Source: Pseudomonas nitroreducens TX1 (lineage in GTDB: Bacteria; Pseudomonadota; Gammaproteobacteria; Pseudomonadales; Pseudomonadaceae). From it: a stretch of DNA of 64,000 nucleotides. Shown piece after piece: positions 18,388 to 27,847 of the stretch. A model generated the notes under the pieces. The model saw only the letters and a list, made by a program, of their open reading frames with translations. It did no database searches and was not told the origin of the DNA. Made by a program: the position numbers and the translations under genes. Location of the stretch: positions 62,001 to 126,000 of the forward strand of contig NZ_AMZB01000135.1 of NCBI RefSeq assembly GCF_000313755.1. Reading direction: 5' to 3'. The number at the start of each line of letters is the position of its first letter. Position 1 is the stretch's first letter.

Positions 18388-18789
18388 TCAAGTATCGAGC
18401 CATACGTCGCGTGCCCAGGTCCATACCGAGTCCCAGGTCTCCTCGGTGAGCTCGCCGTCGGCCCAGAGGATCACCTCGCCGTCCTCTGCGACCGCGTAAT
18501 AGTCGTCACCGTCGGCGCAGAGCGGAATCAGCTCGCGGGGCAGGCCGCTGGCCCAGGCAACGGCGGCCACTTCCGGCAGGTAGGTGTGGGACTGCGGATC
18601 GGCCACGGTGACCGGCTCCAGTCGACCGTAGACGACGTCGCTCACCAGCAGGAGGAACTCGCGGAATTCCGACGGAATGCCGATCAGCAGGGCTTCTTCG
18701 ATTTCCACCAGCAGTTCTTCGTCTGGTAGTTCCAGCGGTACCGGAACCGGCTCGTTTGCTTCACGCAGTTTCTCGATCACATCTTCCAC
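18388..18789 (-). CDS. SMI1/KNR4-family protein
   Basis: A 133-residue acidic protein. I start it at the GTG at 18789 (VEDVIEKLREANEP) because GAGAGG precedes it by nine bases and the upstream open frame looks non-coding. The SMI1/KNR4 features are a helix leading to IPSEFREFLLLVSDVVYG and the core PLCADGDDYYAVAEDGEVILW. The family includes immunity proteins and regulatory scaffolds; no toxin partner is nearby, so an immunity role is not supported here. Confidence 0.75.
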   Translation of the reverse strand: MEDVIEKLREANEPVPVPLELPDEELLVEIEEALLIGIPSEFREFLLLVSDVVYGRLEPVTVADPQSHTYLPEVAAVAWASGLPRELIPLCADGDDYYAVAEDGEVILWADGELTEETWDSVWTWARDVWLDT

Positions 18790-18938
18790 AGGCGGGGCCT
18801 CTCTGAAATTCGACGAATGGCGCGCTTTATACAGTAGTAGCCGGCCATCCGGGCAAGACCACTGCACCGGCGTTGTCCGGACGAGCGGCGGGCCCGCGGG
18901 CACGGTTGTGCTGCTGTTCACCGAGGGCTGCAGAAACG

Positions 18939-18966
18939 AAAAAGCCCGGCAATCGCCGGGCTTTTT
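18939..18966 (-). terminator. intrinsic terminator of the Tim44-domain gene (bidirectional shape)
   Basis: AGCCCGGC (18943-18950) pairs with GCCGGGCT (18955-18962), with A residues before and T residues after. It lies right after the minus-strand stop at 18984. Confidence 0.8.
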
Positions 18967-18983
18967 CAGTGTTGCGGGCAGGA

Positions 18984-19865
18984 TCAGTTCTGGCGGATGC
19001 CCGCCACCAGCCAGGGCTGGTTCTCGCCCTGGGCACGCTCCATGCGCCAGCTTTCACTGAAGGGCTCGCCCTGGTCGAAGCGCGAGGACTTCGACACGCC
19101 GCTGAAGGTCAGGGTGGCGATGGTCTTCTCGGCCTGGTCGTCCACGCCCTCGAGCTGCACGTCGAGGTTGTCGATGTAGGTGGACTGGTAGCCGTCGCCC
19201 AGGTCAGCACGCTCCTGCTTGAGGAACTGCAGCATCTGCGGGGTGACGAACTCGGCGATCTTGTCCATCTCGTTGGCGTCCCAGTGCTGCTGCAGGGACA
19301 TGAAATGCTCGCGGGCGGCCGCAACGAAACGGGTCTCGTCGAACCAGCTCGGCGCGTTGATCACCGGGCAGCTGTCCATCACCGGACGGGAAGCACCACC
19401 GAAGATCGACGGCGGGGCGGCCGGCATTTCGCGCTGCATCGGCGCGTGTCCACCGGCCATGGCGGGCTGGCCCTGCTGCTGGCGGCGACGGGAGGCGATG
19501 AAGCGGAAGGCGATGAAGGCGATCAGCGCGATGATCAGGATGTCGAGGAACTGCATGCCCTGGAAGCCGTCGCCCATGAACATGGAGGCGAGCAGGCCGC
19601 CGGCGGCGAGGCCGGCCAGCGGGCCGAGCCAGCGCGAAGCACCGCTCTTGGCGGCGGCGCCGGCAGCGCCTGCGGCGGCGCCCGTCGCGGCTGGGCCAGC
19701 AGCGGTCGGGGAGTTCGGGGCGGCGCTGGGTTGCGCCTGGCGGGTCTGGTGGCTCGGCGCAGAGCCCATGCTCTTGCCGCCACCGAAACGCTTGGCGGCA
19801 TTGACGTCGAGGCTGAGCGTCACGGCGACACAGAAGGCCATTGCAAGGCTGAGAAAGCGCTTCAT
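18984..19865 (-). CDS. Tim44-domain membrane protein
   Basis: A 293-residue protein. It has a signal or anchor segment (MKRFLSLAMAFCVAVTLSLDVNA), a low-complexity Ala/Gly/Pro region to about residue 85, a hydrophobic pair of helices (FLDILIIALIAFIAFRFIA), and a C-terminal Tim44-like domain (about 180-293, NEMDKIAEFVTPQMLQFL). I prefer the ATG at 19865; one at 19874 is also possible. The bacterial role is unknown, presumably envelope-associated. Confidence 0.8.
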   Translation of the reverse strand: MKRFLSLAMAFCVAVTLSLDVNAAKRFGGGKSMGSAPSHQTRQAQPSAAPNSPTAAGPAATGAAAGAAGAAAKSGASRWLGPLAGLAAGGLLASMFMGDGFQGMQFLDILIIALIAFIAFRFIASRRRQQQGQPAMAGGHAPMQREMPAAPPSIFGGASRPVMDSCPVINAPSWFDETRFVAAAREHFMSLQQHWDANEMDKIAEFVTPQMLQFLKQERADLGDGYQSTYIDNLDVQLEGVDDQAEKTIATLTFSGVSKSSRFDQGEPFSESWRMERAQGENQPWLVAGIRQN

Positions 19866-20123
19866 CGTTGTCATTCTCTTGATGGGGTATACGACGCACA
19901 TCATGTTGCCGGCCGGAGCCTGGGAGGGCCAGCCGGATTTTGTTTCGTGCTGTTGCCCTGTCCTGGGCACACCCCTGATATGAGGGCGGATGAATCCCTT
20001 TCCAAATCAGTCTGTTACTGATTCTTTCAGAGCCGCCTGTCGGAGAACTCGGGTGGTAGGCTTCGCTGAGCGAGGCCGTCAGCCGCGCGATCCCCTGACC
20101 CCACGCCGCGAGGACCGCCGACC

Positions 20124-21884
20124 ATGCATGCCATCGACTTCATCCAGGACCTCGCGGTGATCATGCTGATCGCCGGTTTCGTCACCATTCTCTGCCACCG
20201 TTTCAAGCAGCCGGTGGTGCTGGGCTACATCATCGCCGGGGTGATCATCGGCCCGCACACCCCGCCCTTCGCCCTGGTGCATGACGAGGAGACCATCAAG
20301 ACCCTCGCCGAGCTGGGGGTGATCTTCCTGATGTTCTGCCTGGGCCTGGAATTCTCCCTGCGCAAGCTGTTCCAGGTCGGCGCCACGGCGTTCATCGCCG
20401 CGTTCCTGGAAATCACCCTGATGATCTGGGCCGGCTTCGAGATCGGCCGCCTGTTCGACTGGAGCACCATGGATTCGCTGTTCCTCGGCGCGATCCTGGC
20501 GATGTCCTCCACCACCATCATCATCAAGGTCCTGGGCGACCTGAAGATGAAGAACGAGCGCTTCGCCCAGCTGATCTTCGGCGTGCTGATCATCGAGGAC
20601 ATCCTCGGCATCGGTATCATCGCGCTGTTCTCCGGCATTGCCGTGAGCGGCACGGTGGAGGCCGACCAGGTGTTCTCCACGGTCGGCAAGCTCAGCCTGT
20701 TCATGGTTGTCGCACTGGTCGTCGGCATCCTGCTGGTGCCGCGCCTGCTGGCCTACGTGGCGAAGTTCGAAAGCAACGAGATGCTGCTGGTGACGGTGCT
20801 CGGGCTGTGCTTCGGCTTCTGCCTGCTGGTGGTGAAGCTGGAATACAGCATGATCCTGGGCGCCTTCCTGATCGGCGCGATCATGGCCGAGTCGCGCCAG
20901 TTGGTGCAGATCGAACGGCTGATGGAGCCGGTGCGTGACATGTTCAGCGCGATCTTCTTCGTCGCCATCGGCCTGACCATCGACCCTCGGGTGCTGGTGG
21001 ACTACGCCGCGCCGATCCTGGTGATCACCCTGGTGGTGGTCGCCGGCAAGCTGGTGTCCTGCGGTGCCGGCGCCTTCATCGCCGGCAACGACGGGCGCAC
21101 CTCGATGCGCGTGGGCATGGGACTTTCGCAGATCGGCGAGTTCTCCTTCATCATCGCCGCGCTGGGCATGAGCCTGGGCGTGACCAGCGACTTCCTCTAC
21201 CCGGTGGTGGTGGGGGTGTCGGCCATCACCACGCTGCTGACGCCCTACCTGATCCGCTCGGCCGACCCGCTGGCGCTGTACCTGGGCCGCAGCCTGCCAT
21301 CGCCCATGGTGCGGGTGTTCAGCCTGTACGGCGAATGGCTGCGCAGCATCAAGCCGCGCGGCGACAAGGCGATCCTAGCCGGGATGATCCGCCGCATCCT
21401 GCTGCAGGTCGGGGTCAACCTGACCCTGGTGATCGCGATCTTCTTCGCCCTGGCATTCTTCGCCGGGCAGATCGGCCAGTGGCTGGCGCAGTTCGTCGAA
21501 CAGGAAGCGCTGCACAAGGCGCTGATCTGGGGCGCCGCGCTGCTGCTGTCGCTGCCGTTCCTGATTGCCGCCTACCGCAAGCTCAAGGCGCTGGCGATGC
21601 TGCTGGCGGAAATGGGCGTCAAGGCGGAAAGCGCCGGGCGTCACACCGCCCGCGTGCGCCGGGTGATTTCCGAGCTGATCCCGCTGCTGTCGCTGGGCGG
21701 CATGATGCTGCTCTTGGCGGCGCTCAGTTCGAGCATCCTGCCGCCGGGCGAGCTGCTTGTGGTGGTGGCGCTGATCGCCGCGCTGGTGATCGCGGTGTTC
21801 TGGCGCTGGTTCATCCGCGTGCATTCGCGGATGCAGGTGGCGCTGATCGAGACCTTCGAGCAGAACGGCGGCGGGCATCACTGA
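20124..21884 (+). CDS. CPA2 monovalent cation/proton antiporter (KefB-like, no RCK domain)
   Basis: A 586-residue membrane protein. The exchanger domain covers about residues 1-385 (PVVLGYIIAGVIIGPHTPPF, LGVIFLMFCLGLEFSLRKL, MSSTTIIIKVLGDLK). No TrkA-N domain follows; instead the C-terminal 200 residues contain further hydrophobic helices. This differs from the YbaL-type paralogue at 9.9 kb. It resembles PA5529 of P. aeruginosa by position. Ion specificity is unknown. Confidence 0.85.
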   Translation: MHAIDFIQDLAVIMLIAGFVTILCHRFKQPVVLGYIIAGVIIGPHTPPFALVHDEETIKTLAELGVIFLMFCLGLEFSLRKLFQVGATAFIAAFLEITLMIWAGFEIGRLFDWSTMDSLFLGAILAMSSTTIIIKVLGDLKMKNERFAQLIFGVLIIEDILGIGIIALFSGIAVSGTVEADQVFSTVGKLSLFMVVALVVGILLVPRLLAYVAKFESNEMLLVTVLGLCFGFCLLVVKLEYSMILGAFLIGAIMAESRQLVQIERLMEPVRDMFSAIFFVAIGLTIDPRVLVDYAAPILVITLVVVAGKLVSCGAGAFIAGNDGRTSMRVGMGLSQIGEFSFIIAALGMSLGVTSDFLYPVVVGVSAITTLLTPYLIRSADPLALYLGRSLPSPMVRVFSLYGEWLRSIKPRGDKAILAGMIRRILLQVGVNLTLVIAIFFALAFFAGQIGQWLAQFVEQEALHKALIWGAALLLSLPFLIAAYRKLKALAMLLAEMGVKAESAGRHTARVRRVISELIPLLSLGGMMLLLAALSSSILPPGELLVVVALIAALVIAVFWRWFIRVHSRMQVALIETFEQNGGGHH

Positions 21885-21924
21885 GGTTTCGCCGCTGCTA
21901 CCTGAGATATCGCGAGGGGGCATG

Positions 21925-22039
21925 CCCTCTCCCCCGCCCTCTCCCTGAAGGGAGAGGGAGCCTTCTGGTGCCTCCGGCCAACTCAATGCTTCGCTTGATG
22001 CCGCTCAGTCCCCTCTCCCTTCAGGGAGAGGGGTAGGGA
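21925..22039. repeat. inverted pair of CCCTCTCCC repeat units
   Basis: One unit (21925-21959, containing CTCCCTGAAGGGAG) and a second in opposite orientation (about 22010-22039, CTCCCTTCAGGGAG) face each other in the gap between the antiporter and uvrD. They belong to the same family as the repeats at 73, 53,951 and 59,436. Confidence 0.8.
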
Positions 22040-22099
22040 GTGGGAAATCCGGGCACGCAGTTCCCGAAGAGGACAGCTGCTATTACAGGTGTCGACGCG

Positions 22100-24280
22100 T
22101 CAGATCGCTTCCAGCTTCGCGTAACCCATCATCAGCCACTTGCTACCCTCGCTGTCGAAGTTCACCTGCACCCGCGCCTGGGCGCCGGAACCTTCGAAGT
22201 TGAGGATCACGCCGTCGCCGAACAGCGGGTGGCGCACGGACTGGCCGAGGCTGAACGGAGTGTCCGGCACGCTGGCGCCGCTGAACAGGTTGCCGCTGCG
22301 CTGGTTGCCCGACAACGGGCGGCTCACCGAGTTGGACAGGCGCACTTCCTGGATCAGGCTCGGCGGGATTTCGCGGACGAAGCGCGACACCTTGTTGTAG
22401 GTCTCGCTGCCATACAGCCGTCGGGTTTCGGCATAGGTCATGACCAGGCGGTGCATGGCGCGGGTGATGCCGACATACGCCAGGCGGCGTTCTTCTTCCA
22501 GGCGGCCGGGTTCTTCCAGGCTCATCTTGTGCGGGAACAGGCCTTCTTCCACGCCGGCGAGGAACACCAGCGGGAACTCCAGGCCCTTGGCGCTGTGCAG
22601 CGTCATCAGCTGCACGCTGTCCTCGAAGGCGTCGGCCTGGGTATCGCCGGACTCCAGCGCGGTGTGGTCGAGGAAGGCCACCAGCGGCGGGGTGTCCTCG
22701 TCGTCCGGATTCTCGAAGGCGCGGGCGGCGCTGACCAGTTCTTCCAGGTTTTCCACCCGGGCCTGGCCTTTCTCGCCCTTCTCTTCCTTGTGGTAGGTGA
22801 TCAGCCCGGACTGCTCGATGACGATCTGGGTCATCTGGTGCAGCGGCATGCCCTCGACCTTCACCGCGAGCAGGTCGACGGTTTCCAGGAAGCCGTTGAG
22901 CGCACTCGCGGCGCGGCCGGTCACGGCCTTGGCGGCGATCACGTCGTTGATCGCACGCCACATGGAGGTGCCGTTGTGGCGCGCGGCGTTGCGGATCGCC
23001 TCGACGGTCTTCTCGCCGATGCCGCGTGGCGGCACATTGATCACCCGTTCCAGCGCGGCGTCGTCGTCGCGCAGGCGGATCAGGCGCAGGTAGGCGAGGG
23101 CGTTCTTGATCTCGGCCCGCTCGAAGAAGCGCTGGCCGCCATAGATGCGGTAGGGAATCTTCTCGCGCAGCAGCCCCTCTTCCAGCACGCGGGACTGGGC
23201 GTTGGAGCGGTAGAGGATGGCGATTTCGCTGCGCTTCAAGCCGTCCTTGCGCAGGGCGTCCTCGATGGTTTCGACGATATAGCGCGCCTCGTCGTGCTCG
23301 TTGAAGCCGGCGTAGAGGGTGATCGGGTCGCCGTCGACGCCGTCGGTCCACAGTTCCTTGCCCAGGCGCCCGCTGTTATTGGCGATCAGCGCATTGGCGG
23401 CCTTGAGGATGGTGCCGGTGGAGCGGTAGTTCTGCTCCAGGCGGATGTCCTCGGTGCCGGCGAAGTCATCGCCGAACTGCTGGATGTTCTCGATCTTCGC
23501 GCCGCGCCAGCCGTAGATCGACTGGTCGTCGTCGCCCACCACCATCAGGCTCTCGCCGCCCTTGCCGAGCAAGCGCAGCCAGGCGTACTGCACGGCGTTG
23601 GTGTCCTGGAACTCGTCCACCAGGATGTGGCGGAAGCGCCGCTGGTAGTGCTCCAGCAGGCTCGGGCGGTCGCGCCAGAGGTCCAGCGAGCGCAGCAGGA
23701 GCTCGGCGAAGTCCACCACGCCGGCACGGGCGCAGGCTTCTTCATAGGCCTGGTAGACGCTGACCATGGTGGACAGGTACAGGTCGCCGCCGGCCTGGAT
23801 GTTCTGCGGGCGGTTGCCCTCGTCCTTCTGGCCGTTGATGAACCACTGCGCCTGGCGCGGCGGCCAGCGCTGCTCATCGAGGCCCAGCTCGCGCACCACG
23901 CGTTTGACCAGGCGCAGCTGGTCGTCGCTGTCGAGGATCTGGAAGTTTTCCGGCAATCCGGCTTCCTGCCAGTGCGCGCGCAGCAGGCGGTGCGCCAGTC
24001 CGTGGAAGGTGCCGACCCACATGCCGGCCGGGTTGATGCCCAGCAGCTGCTCGATCCGCGCGCGCATCTCGGCGGCGGCCTTGTTGGTGAAGGTCACGGC
24101 CAGGATGCTGTGCGGCGAGGCGTTCTCGACCTGGATCAGCCAGGCGATACGGTGCACCAGCACGCGGGTCTTGCCGGACCCGGCGCCAGCGAGCACGCGC
24201 TGGCGCCCCAGCGGCGCGGCCACGGCCTGGCGCTGCGGGTCATTGAGGGAGTTGAGCAGGTAGGAGATGTCATCGTTCAT
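22100..24280 (-). CDS. uvrD: DNA helicase II, UvrD
   Basis: A 726-residue SF1A 3'-5' helicase acting in nucleotide excision and mismatch repair. Walker A is AGAGSGKTR (31-39), the Q motif is LNDPQRQAV (12-20), motif II is LVDEFQDTNAVQY, motif III is VVGDDDQSIYGWRGA, and motif VI is VGITRAMHRL. The C-terminal SH3-like UvrD domain is present (VRHPLFGDGVILNFEG). I chose the ATG at 24280; the longer frame lacks conservation. The length agrees with Pseudomonas UvrD. No LexA box is visible upstream. Confidence 0.95.
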   Translation of the reverse strand: MNDDISYLLNSLNDPQRQAVAAPLGRQRVLAGAGSGKTRVLVHRIAWLIQVENASPHSILAVTFTNKAAAEMRARIEQLLGINPAGMWVGTFHGLAHRLLRAHWQEAGLPENFQILDSDDQLRLVKRVVRELGLDEQRWPPRQAQWFINGQKDEGNRPQNIQAGGDLYLSTMVSVYQAYEEACARAGVVDFAELLLRSLDLWRDRPSLLEHYQRRFRHILVDEFQDTNAVQYAWLRLLGKGGESLMVVGDDDQSIYGWRGAKIENIQQFGDDFAGTEDIRLEQNYRSTGTILKAANALIANNSGRLGKELWTDGVDGDPITLYAGFNEHDEARYIVETIEDALRKDGLKRSEIAILYRSNAQSRVLEEGLLREKIPYRIYGGQRFFERAEIKNALAYLRLIRLRDDDAALERVINVPPRGIGEKTVEAIRNAARHNGTSMWRAINDVIAAKAVTGRAASALNGFLETVDLLAVKVEGMPLHQMTQIVIEQSGLITYHKEEKGEKGQARVENLEELVSAARAFENPDDEDTPPLVAFLDHTALESGDTQADAFEDSVQLMTLHSAKGLEFPLVFLAGVEEGLFPHKMSLEEPGRLEEERRLAYVGITRAMHRLVMTYAETRRLYGSETYNKVSRFVREIPPSLIQEVRLSNSVSRPLSGNQRSGNLFSGASVPDTPFSLGQSVRHPLFGDGVILNFEGSGAQARVQVNFDSEGSKWLMMGYAKLEAI

Positions 24281-24456
24281 GGGTCGGCATTCTACCGACG
24301 GGCGGTTTTCCCCGGCAAACCCGCCCGCCGTCCGGCGTCTTCCCGACGAAAGTTGGGCCGGCGGCCAGCCAATTGCCATCATCCTGCTTGGGTGGGGCAA
24401 CCTCCTCGGGTATGCTCCGCCGACGCCTAGGCCTGACACCTACAAGAAAAACGCCT

Positions 24457-27300
24457 ATGACCGCTTATGTAGAGCCTTCGGCGATCCCGGTGAGCCATGC
24501 CGAGATCCGCCAGCAGTACGCTCACGAAATTGCCGTCGAACGCACGCGTCTCCTCTACCAGGGCTCGCGCGTGCCGACCCTGCTCATGCTGCTCAATGGC
24601 CTGGCCTGCGCCGGCCTGCTGTGGGATTACGTGAAGCTGGGGCTGCTCGCCGGATGGCTGATCTGGCTGGTAATGCTGGCCATGCTGCGACTGATCCAGG
24701 TCAGCGCCTTCAATGCCGCTTCCGCCGAACGCCAGGCCAGTCCGCACTGGCAGCGCACCTTCCTGTTCGGTGCAGGCGCTTCGGGGCTGACACTGGCCTT
24801 CGCCGCCATCGCCCTGGTGCCGCCGGACGCCTTCCTCCAGCAGTCCCTGGTCTTCGGCCTGATTGCCGCGGCCATCCTGTCCGCCAGCGTTGCCTATGCG
24901 GTGAGCCTGCCGGCCTTCCTCACGTTTGCCTTGCCCTGTCTGTTCCCCTCCATTGCCTATTTATTGATCAGTGATAACCCACTGCAGCAGGGCTGGGGCG
25001 TGCTCGGGGTGATCCTGCTGGCGGCGCTGCTGGTGGTGGCCTGGCAGATCCACCGGGTCGTGCATGTCGGCCTGCTGCGGCGCTTCCAGGCCCAGGCGCT
25101 GGTGGCGCACCTGGAGCGCGCCAAGGCACAGACCGAGGCGCTGAACCAGGACCTGGAGCGTGAAGTCGAGCAGCGTCGCCGTGCCGAGCGTGAACTGTGC
25201 CGCGCCCGTGACGCCCTGCAGGAGCGGGTCGAGGCCGGCAGCGTGCAACTGACCCATACCGAGGCACGTCTGGCCCTGGCGCTGGAAGCCAGCGAGCTGG
25301 GGCTGTGGGACTGGAACCTGCTGACCGACGAAGTGCACCACTCGCACCTGGAGGAAATCTTCGGCATCACCCAGGACGCCGTGAAGAGCGTGCGAAACGA
25401 CCTGCGCCCGCGCCTGCACCCCGACGACCTTCCGCTGCTGCGCCGCGCGCTGGTCGAGCACCTCAAGGGACGCACCGACGGCTACCGCATCGAGTACCGC
25501 GTGCGCCATGCGGCTGGCCACTGGGTCTGGGTGGAAGACCGTGGCCGGGTGATGGAGCGTGACAGCCGCGGGCAGGTCACGCGGATGGTCGGCACCCGTG
25601 CCGACATCTCCACGCGCAAGCTGCGCGAAGAGGAGCAGCGCCTGGCGGCCACGGTGTTCGAGGCCGCCAGCGAAGGCATCATCATCCTCGACCCGGATTA
25701 CCGCCTGATCGCCCTCAACGAGGCCTTCACCCGCCTCACCGGCTATCGCCGCGAAGAGGTGCTGGGGCACAACGTCGCGCGCCTGATGGGCTCCTCGGAA
25801 GCCCTGCGCCGGTACCAGTCGATCCGCGCCGACCTGGAGCGCCTGGGCTCCTGGCAGGGCGAACTGATCGAGACGCGCAAGAACGGCGAACTCTACCCGC
25901 AATGGCTGCAACTCAACGTGGTGCGCGACAGCCGCGGCCAGGTCGCCCACGTGGTCGGCTTCTTCGCCGACCTCACTGCCCGCCGCGATGCCGAGGAGCG
26001 CTTGCGCTACCTGTCGCACTACGACGAACTCACGGGCCTGGCCAACCGCACCTTGTTCAAGGAACGCCTGCACGAGGCCAGCCAGCGCGCCCGCCAGGAA
26101 GGCCGCACGGCGGCGCTGCTGCTGATCGACCTGGATCGCTTCAAGCTGCTCAATGACAGCCTCGGCCACGAAGTCGCCGACCAGCTGCTGAGGCAGATGT
26201 CGCGGCGCATGACCCAGACCGTGCCCGAGGCCGACACCATCGCCCGGCTGTCCGGCGACGAGTTCGCCGTGCTGATCGACTCCTACGCCAGCCTCGCCGC
26301 GCTGGCTCGGCTGTCCAGCCGCCTGCTGGCCAAGCTGCGCACGCCGATGACCGTGGGTGGCCACGAACTGATGATCAGCGCCTCGGTGGGCATCAGCCTG
26401 TTGCCGGAGAACGCCTGGGAAATCTCCGCGCTGATGAGCCAGGCGAACATGGCCATGCAGCACGCCAAGCATCTGGGCGGAAATACCTTCCAGTTCTTCA
26501 CCGACAACCTGCAGGCCTGCACCCTGGAGCGCCTGCAGCTGGAAACCCGCCTGCGCAAGGCCATCGACGAAGGCCAGCTGGACGTGCACTACCAGCCCAA
26601 GCTGAACCTCGCCAACGAGCGCCTGGACAGCGCCGAGGCGCTGGTGCGCTGGCGTCATCCGGAAATGGGCATGGTGCCGCCCAGCGACTTCATCGGCCTC
26701 GCCGAGGAAACCGGGCTGATCGGCGCCATCGGCGAATTCGTCCTGCGCCGCGCCTGCCAGCAGGCCCGCGCGTGGCAGAAGCTTGGGCGCGAACTGCGGG
26801 TGTCGGTGAACCTCTCGGTGCACCAGCTGCGCACCGGCAACCTGGTCGACCTGGTGCGTACCGTGCTGGAGGACACCGGCCTGCCGCCGCATCTGCTGGA
26901 GCTGGAGCTCACCGAAAGCCAGCTGCTGGATAACGTCGAGAGCGTCACCGCGACCTTCCGCCAGCTGCGCGAGATGGGCGTGAAGCTGGCCATCGACGAT
27001 TTCGGCACCGGCTATTCCTCGCTCAGCTACCTCAAGCGTTTCCCGGTGGACTACGTGAAGATCGACCAGACCTTCATCCGCGACCTGTCCGAGCGCGGCG
27101 AAGACGCGGCCATCACCCGGGCCATCATCGCCATGGCACACAGCCTGGAACTGAAGGTGGTGGCCGAAGGCGTCGAGCACGCCGAACAGCTGCGCTTCCT
27201 GCGCGCCCACGGCTGCGACGAGATACAGGGCTACCTGATCAGCCAGCCGGTACCGGCGGAGGCCTGCCTGGCGCTGCTGGAGAGAAGCGACCGGCTCTGA
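24457..27300 (+). CDS. membrane PAS-PAS-GGDEF-EAL cyclic-di-GMP protein
   Basis: A 947-residue protein. N-terminal membrane segments (about residues 30-190) are followed by a coiled coil (about 215-265), two PAS/PAC units (about 267-390 and 395-515), a GGDEF domain (about 525-690) and an EAL domain (about 700-945). The cyclase signature is SGDEF, a tolerated variant of GGDEF. The EAL domain keeps EALVRWRHP, ELTES, IDDFGTGYSSL and VVAEGVE, so phosphodiesterase activity is plausible. The neighbouring uvrD matches the PA5442-PA5443 order of P. aeruginosa from memory. The ATG at 24457 was chosen. Confidence 0.9.
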   Translation: MTAYVEPSAIPVSHAEIRQQYAHEIAVERTRLLYQGSRVPTLLMLLNGLACAGLLWDYVKLGLLAGWLIWLVMLAMLRLIQVSAFNAASAERQASPHWQRTFLFGAGASGLTLAFAAIALVPPDAFLQQSLVFGLIAAAILSASVAYAVSLPAFLTFALPCLFPSIAYLLISDNPLQQGWGVLGVILLAALLVVAWQIHRVVHVGLLRRFQAQALVAHLERAKAQTEALNQDLEREVEQRRRAERELCRARDALQERVEAGSVQLTHTEARLALALEASELGLWDWNLLTDEVHHSHLEEIFGITQDAVKSVRNDLRPRLHPDDLPLLRRALVEHLKGRTDGYRIEYRVRHAAGHWVWVEDRGRVMERDSRGQVTRMVGTRADISTRKLREEEQRLAATVFEAASEGIIILDPDYRLIALNEAFTRLTGYRREEVLGHNVARLMGSSEALRRYQSIRADLERLGSWQGELIETRKNGELYPQWLQLNVVRDSRGQVAHVVGFFADLTARRDAEERLRYLSHYDELTGLANRTLFKERLHEASQRARQEGRTAALLLIDLDRFKLLNDSLGHEVADQLLRQMSRRMTQTVPEADTIARLSGDEFAVLIDSYASLAALARLSSRLLAKLRTPMTVGGHELMISASVGISLLPENAWEISALMSQANMAMQHAKHLGGNTFQFFTDNLQACTLERLQLETRLRKAIDEGQLDVHYQPKLNLANERLDSAEALVRWRHPEMGMVPPSDFIGLAEETGLIGAIGEFVLRRACQQARAWQKLGRELRVSVNLSVHQLRTGNLVDLVRTVLEDTGLPPHLLELELTESQLLDNVESVTATFRQLREMGVKLAIDDFGTGYSSLSYLKRFPVDYVKIDQTFIRDLSERGEDAAITRAIIAMAHSLELKVVAEGVEHAEQLRFLRAHGCDEIQGYLISQPVPAEACLALLERSDRL

Positions 27301-27340
27301 GCGTGCCGGTCGCGGGGGGGCGTGAAGCCGCGGGGATGGA

Positions 27341-27646
27341 TTACTTGAGGGTGACGATCCACTCGGCGAGGGTCTTGGCCTCGTCCGGGCTGACGGCGTT
27401 CGCCGGCATCGGGATCGGCCCCCAGACGCCCTTGCTGCCGGCCTTGATGCTGTTGCTGATGTGCGCAACGCCGTTGGCCCCGTACTTCGTCGCAACTTCC
27501 TTGAAGGCCGGGCCGACCACCGTCTTGTTGACGGCGTGACAGGCCACGCAGGCCTTGGCCTTGAACAGCTCCTCGCCGGTGCTGGCCATCGCGGTGGTCT
27601 GCACGAGCAAGCCGCCGAACAGCAGGGCAACCAGGGCTTTGTTCAT
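27341..27646 (-). CDS. nirM: periplasmic cytochrome c-551-like, NirM type
   Basis: A 101-residue class-I cytochrome c. The signal peptide covers 1-21, heme binding is by CVACH (Cys33, Cys36, His37), and the axial Met is Met80 in WGPIPMPANAV. The sequence is close to P. aeruginosa cytochrome c-551 (NirM), electron donor to nitrite reductase. Here it would serve NirK or the NO reductase. A perfect FNR/DNR box lies 107 bp upstream with a fitting -10 (TAGAAT on the minus strand, 27729-27724). In P. aeruginosa nirM follows nirS; here no nirS is present. The symbol is by similarity. Confidence 0.82.
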   Translation of the reverse strand: MNKALVALLFGGLLVQTTAMASTGEELFKAKACVACHAVNKTVVGPAFKEVATKYGANGVAHISNSIKAGSKGVWGPIPMPANAVSPDEAKTLAEWIVTLK

Positions 27647-27752
27647 GAACGTCTCTCCTCACAGGCTGGGCGCTTCGAGGCGCCGATCGTTTTCGCCGGC
27701 TTCCCGCCCGGCTTCTGGGGGCGATTCTAGGAGCGGCCCGAGCGGCCCTGGC

Positions 27753-27766
27753 TTGATGGCAATCAA
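27753..27766. promoter_or_regulatory. perfect FNR/ANR/DNR box
   Basis: TTGATGGCAATCAA matches TTGAT-N4-ATCAA exactly. It lies between the divergent nirM-like and nirQ genes. On the nirM side the centre is about 42 bp from the start point implied by the TAGAAT -10, a class-II activator position; it may also serve nirQ. Confidence 0.85.
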
Positions 27767-27847
27767 GAACTCCTCTCGGCGCGCTTGAGGGAGGGGGCCT
27801 GGCTGATTAGCTTGCCTACCGAAACTTCCTACAGAGATATCCTCGCC

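Noticed and set aside
18388-18789. SMI1/KNR4 protein as an immunity gene of a contact-dependent toxin system
   Set aside because: No toxin, Rhs or CdiA-like gene is adjacent; its neighbours are ordinary conserved genes.
21925-22039. Treating the CCCTCTCCC inverted units as a CRISPR array or an IS end
   Set aside because: There are only two units, of opposite orientation, with no regular spacers, no transposase and no target duplication.
22040-24430. A 796-residue plus-strand frame opposite uvrD
   Set aside because: Antisense of UvrD, whose helicase motifs are all intact.
24961-27630. An 889-residue minus-strand frame opposite the GGDEF-EAL gene
   Set aside because: Antisense shadow in high-GC DNA; composition is not protein-like and it overlaps a clear multidomain gene.
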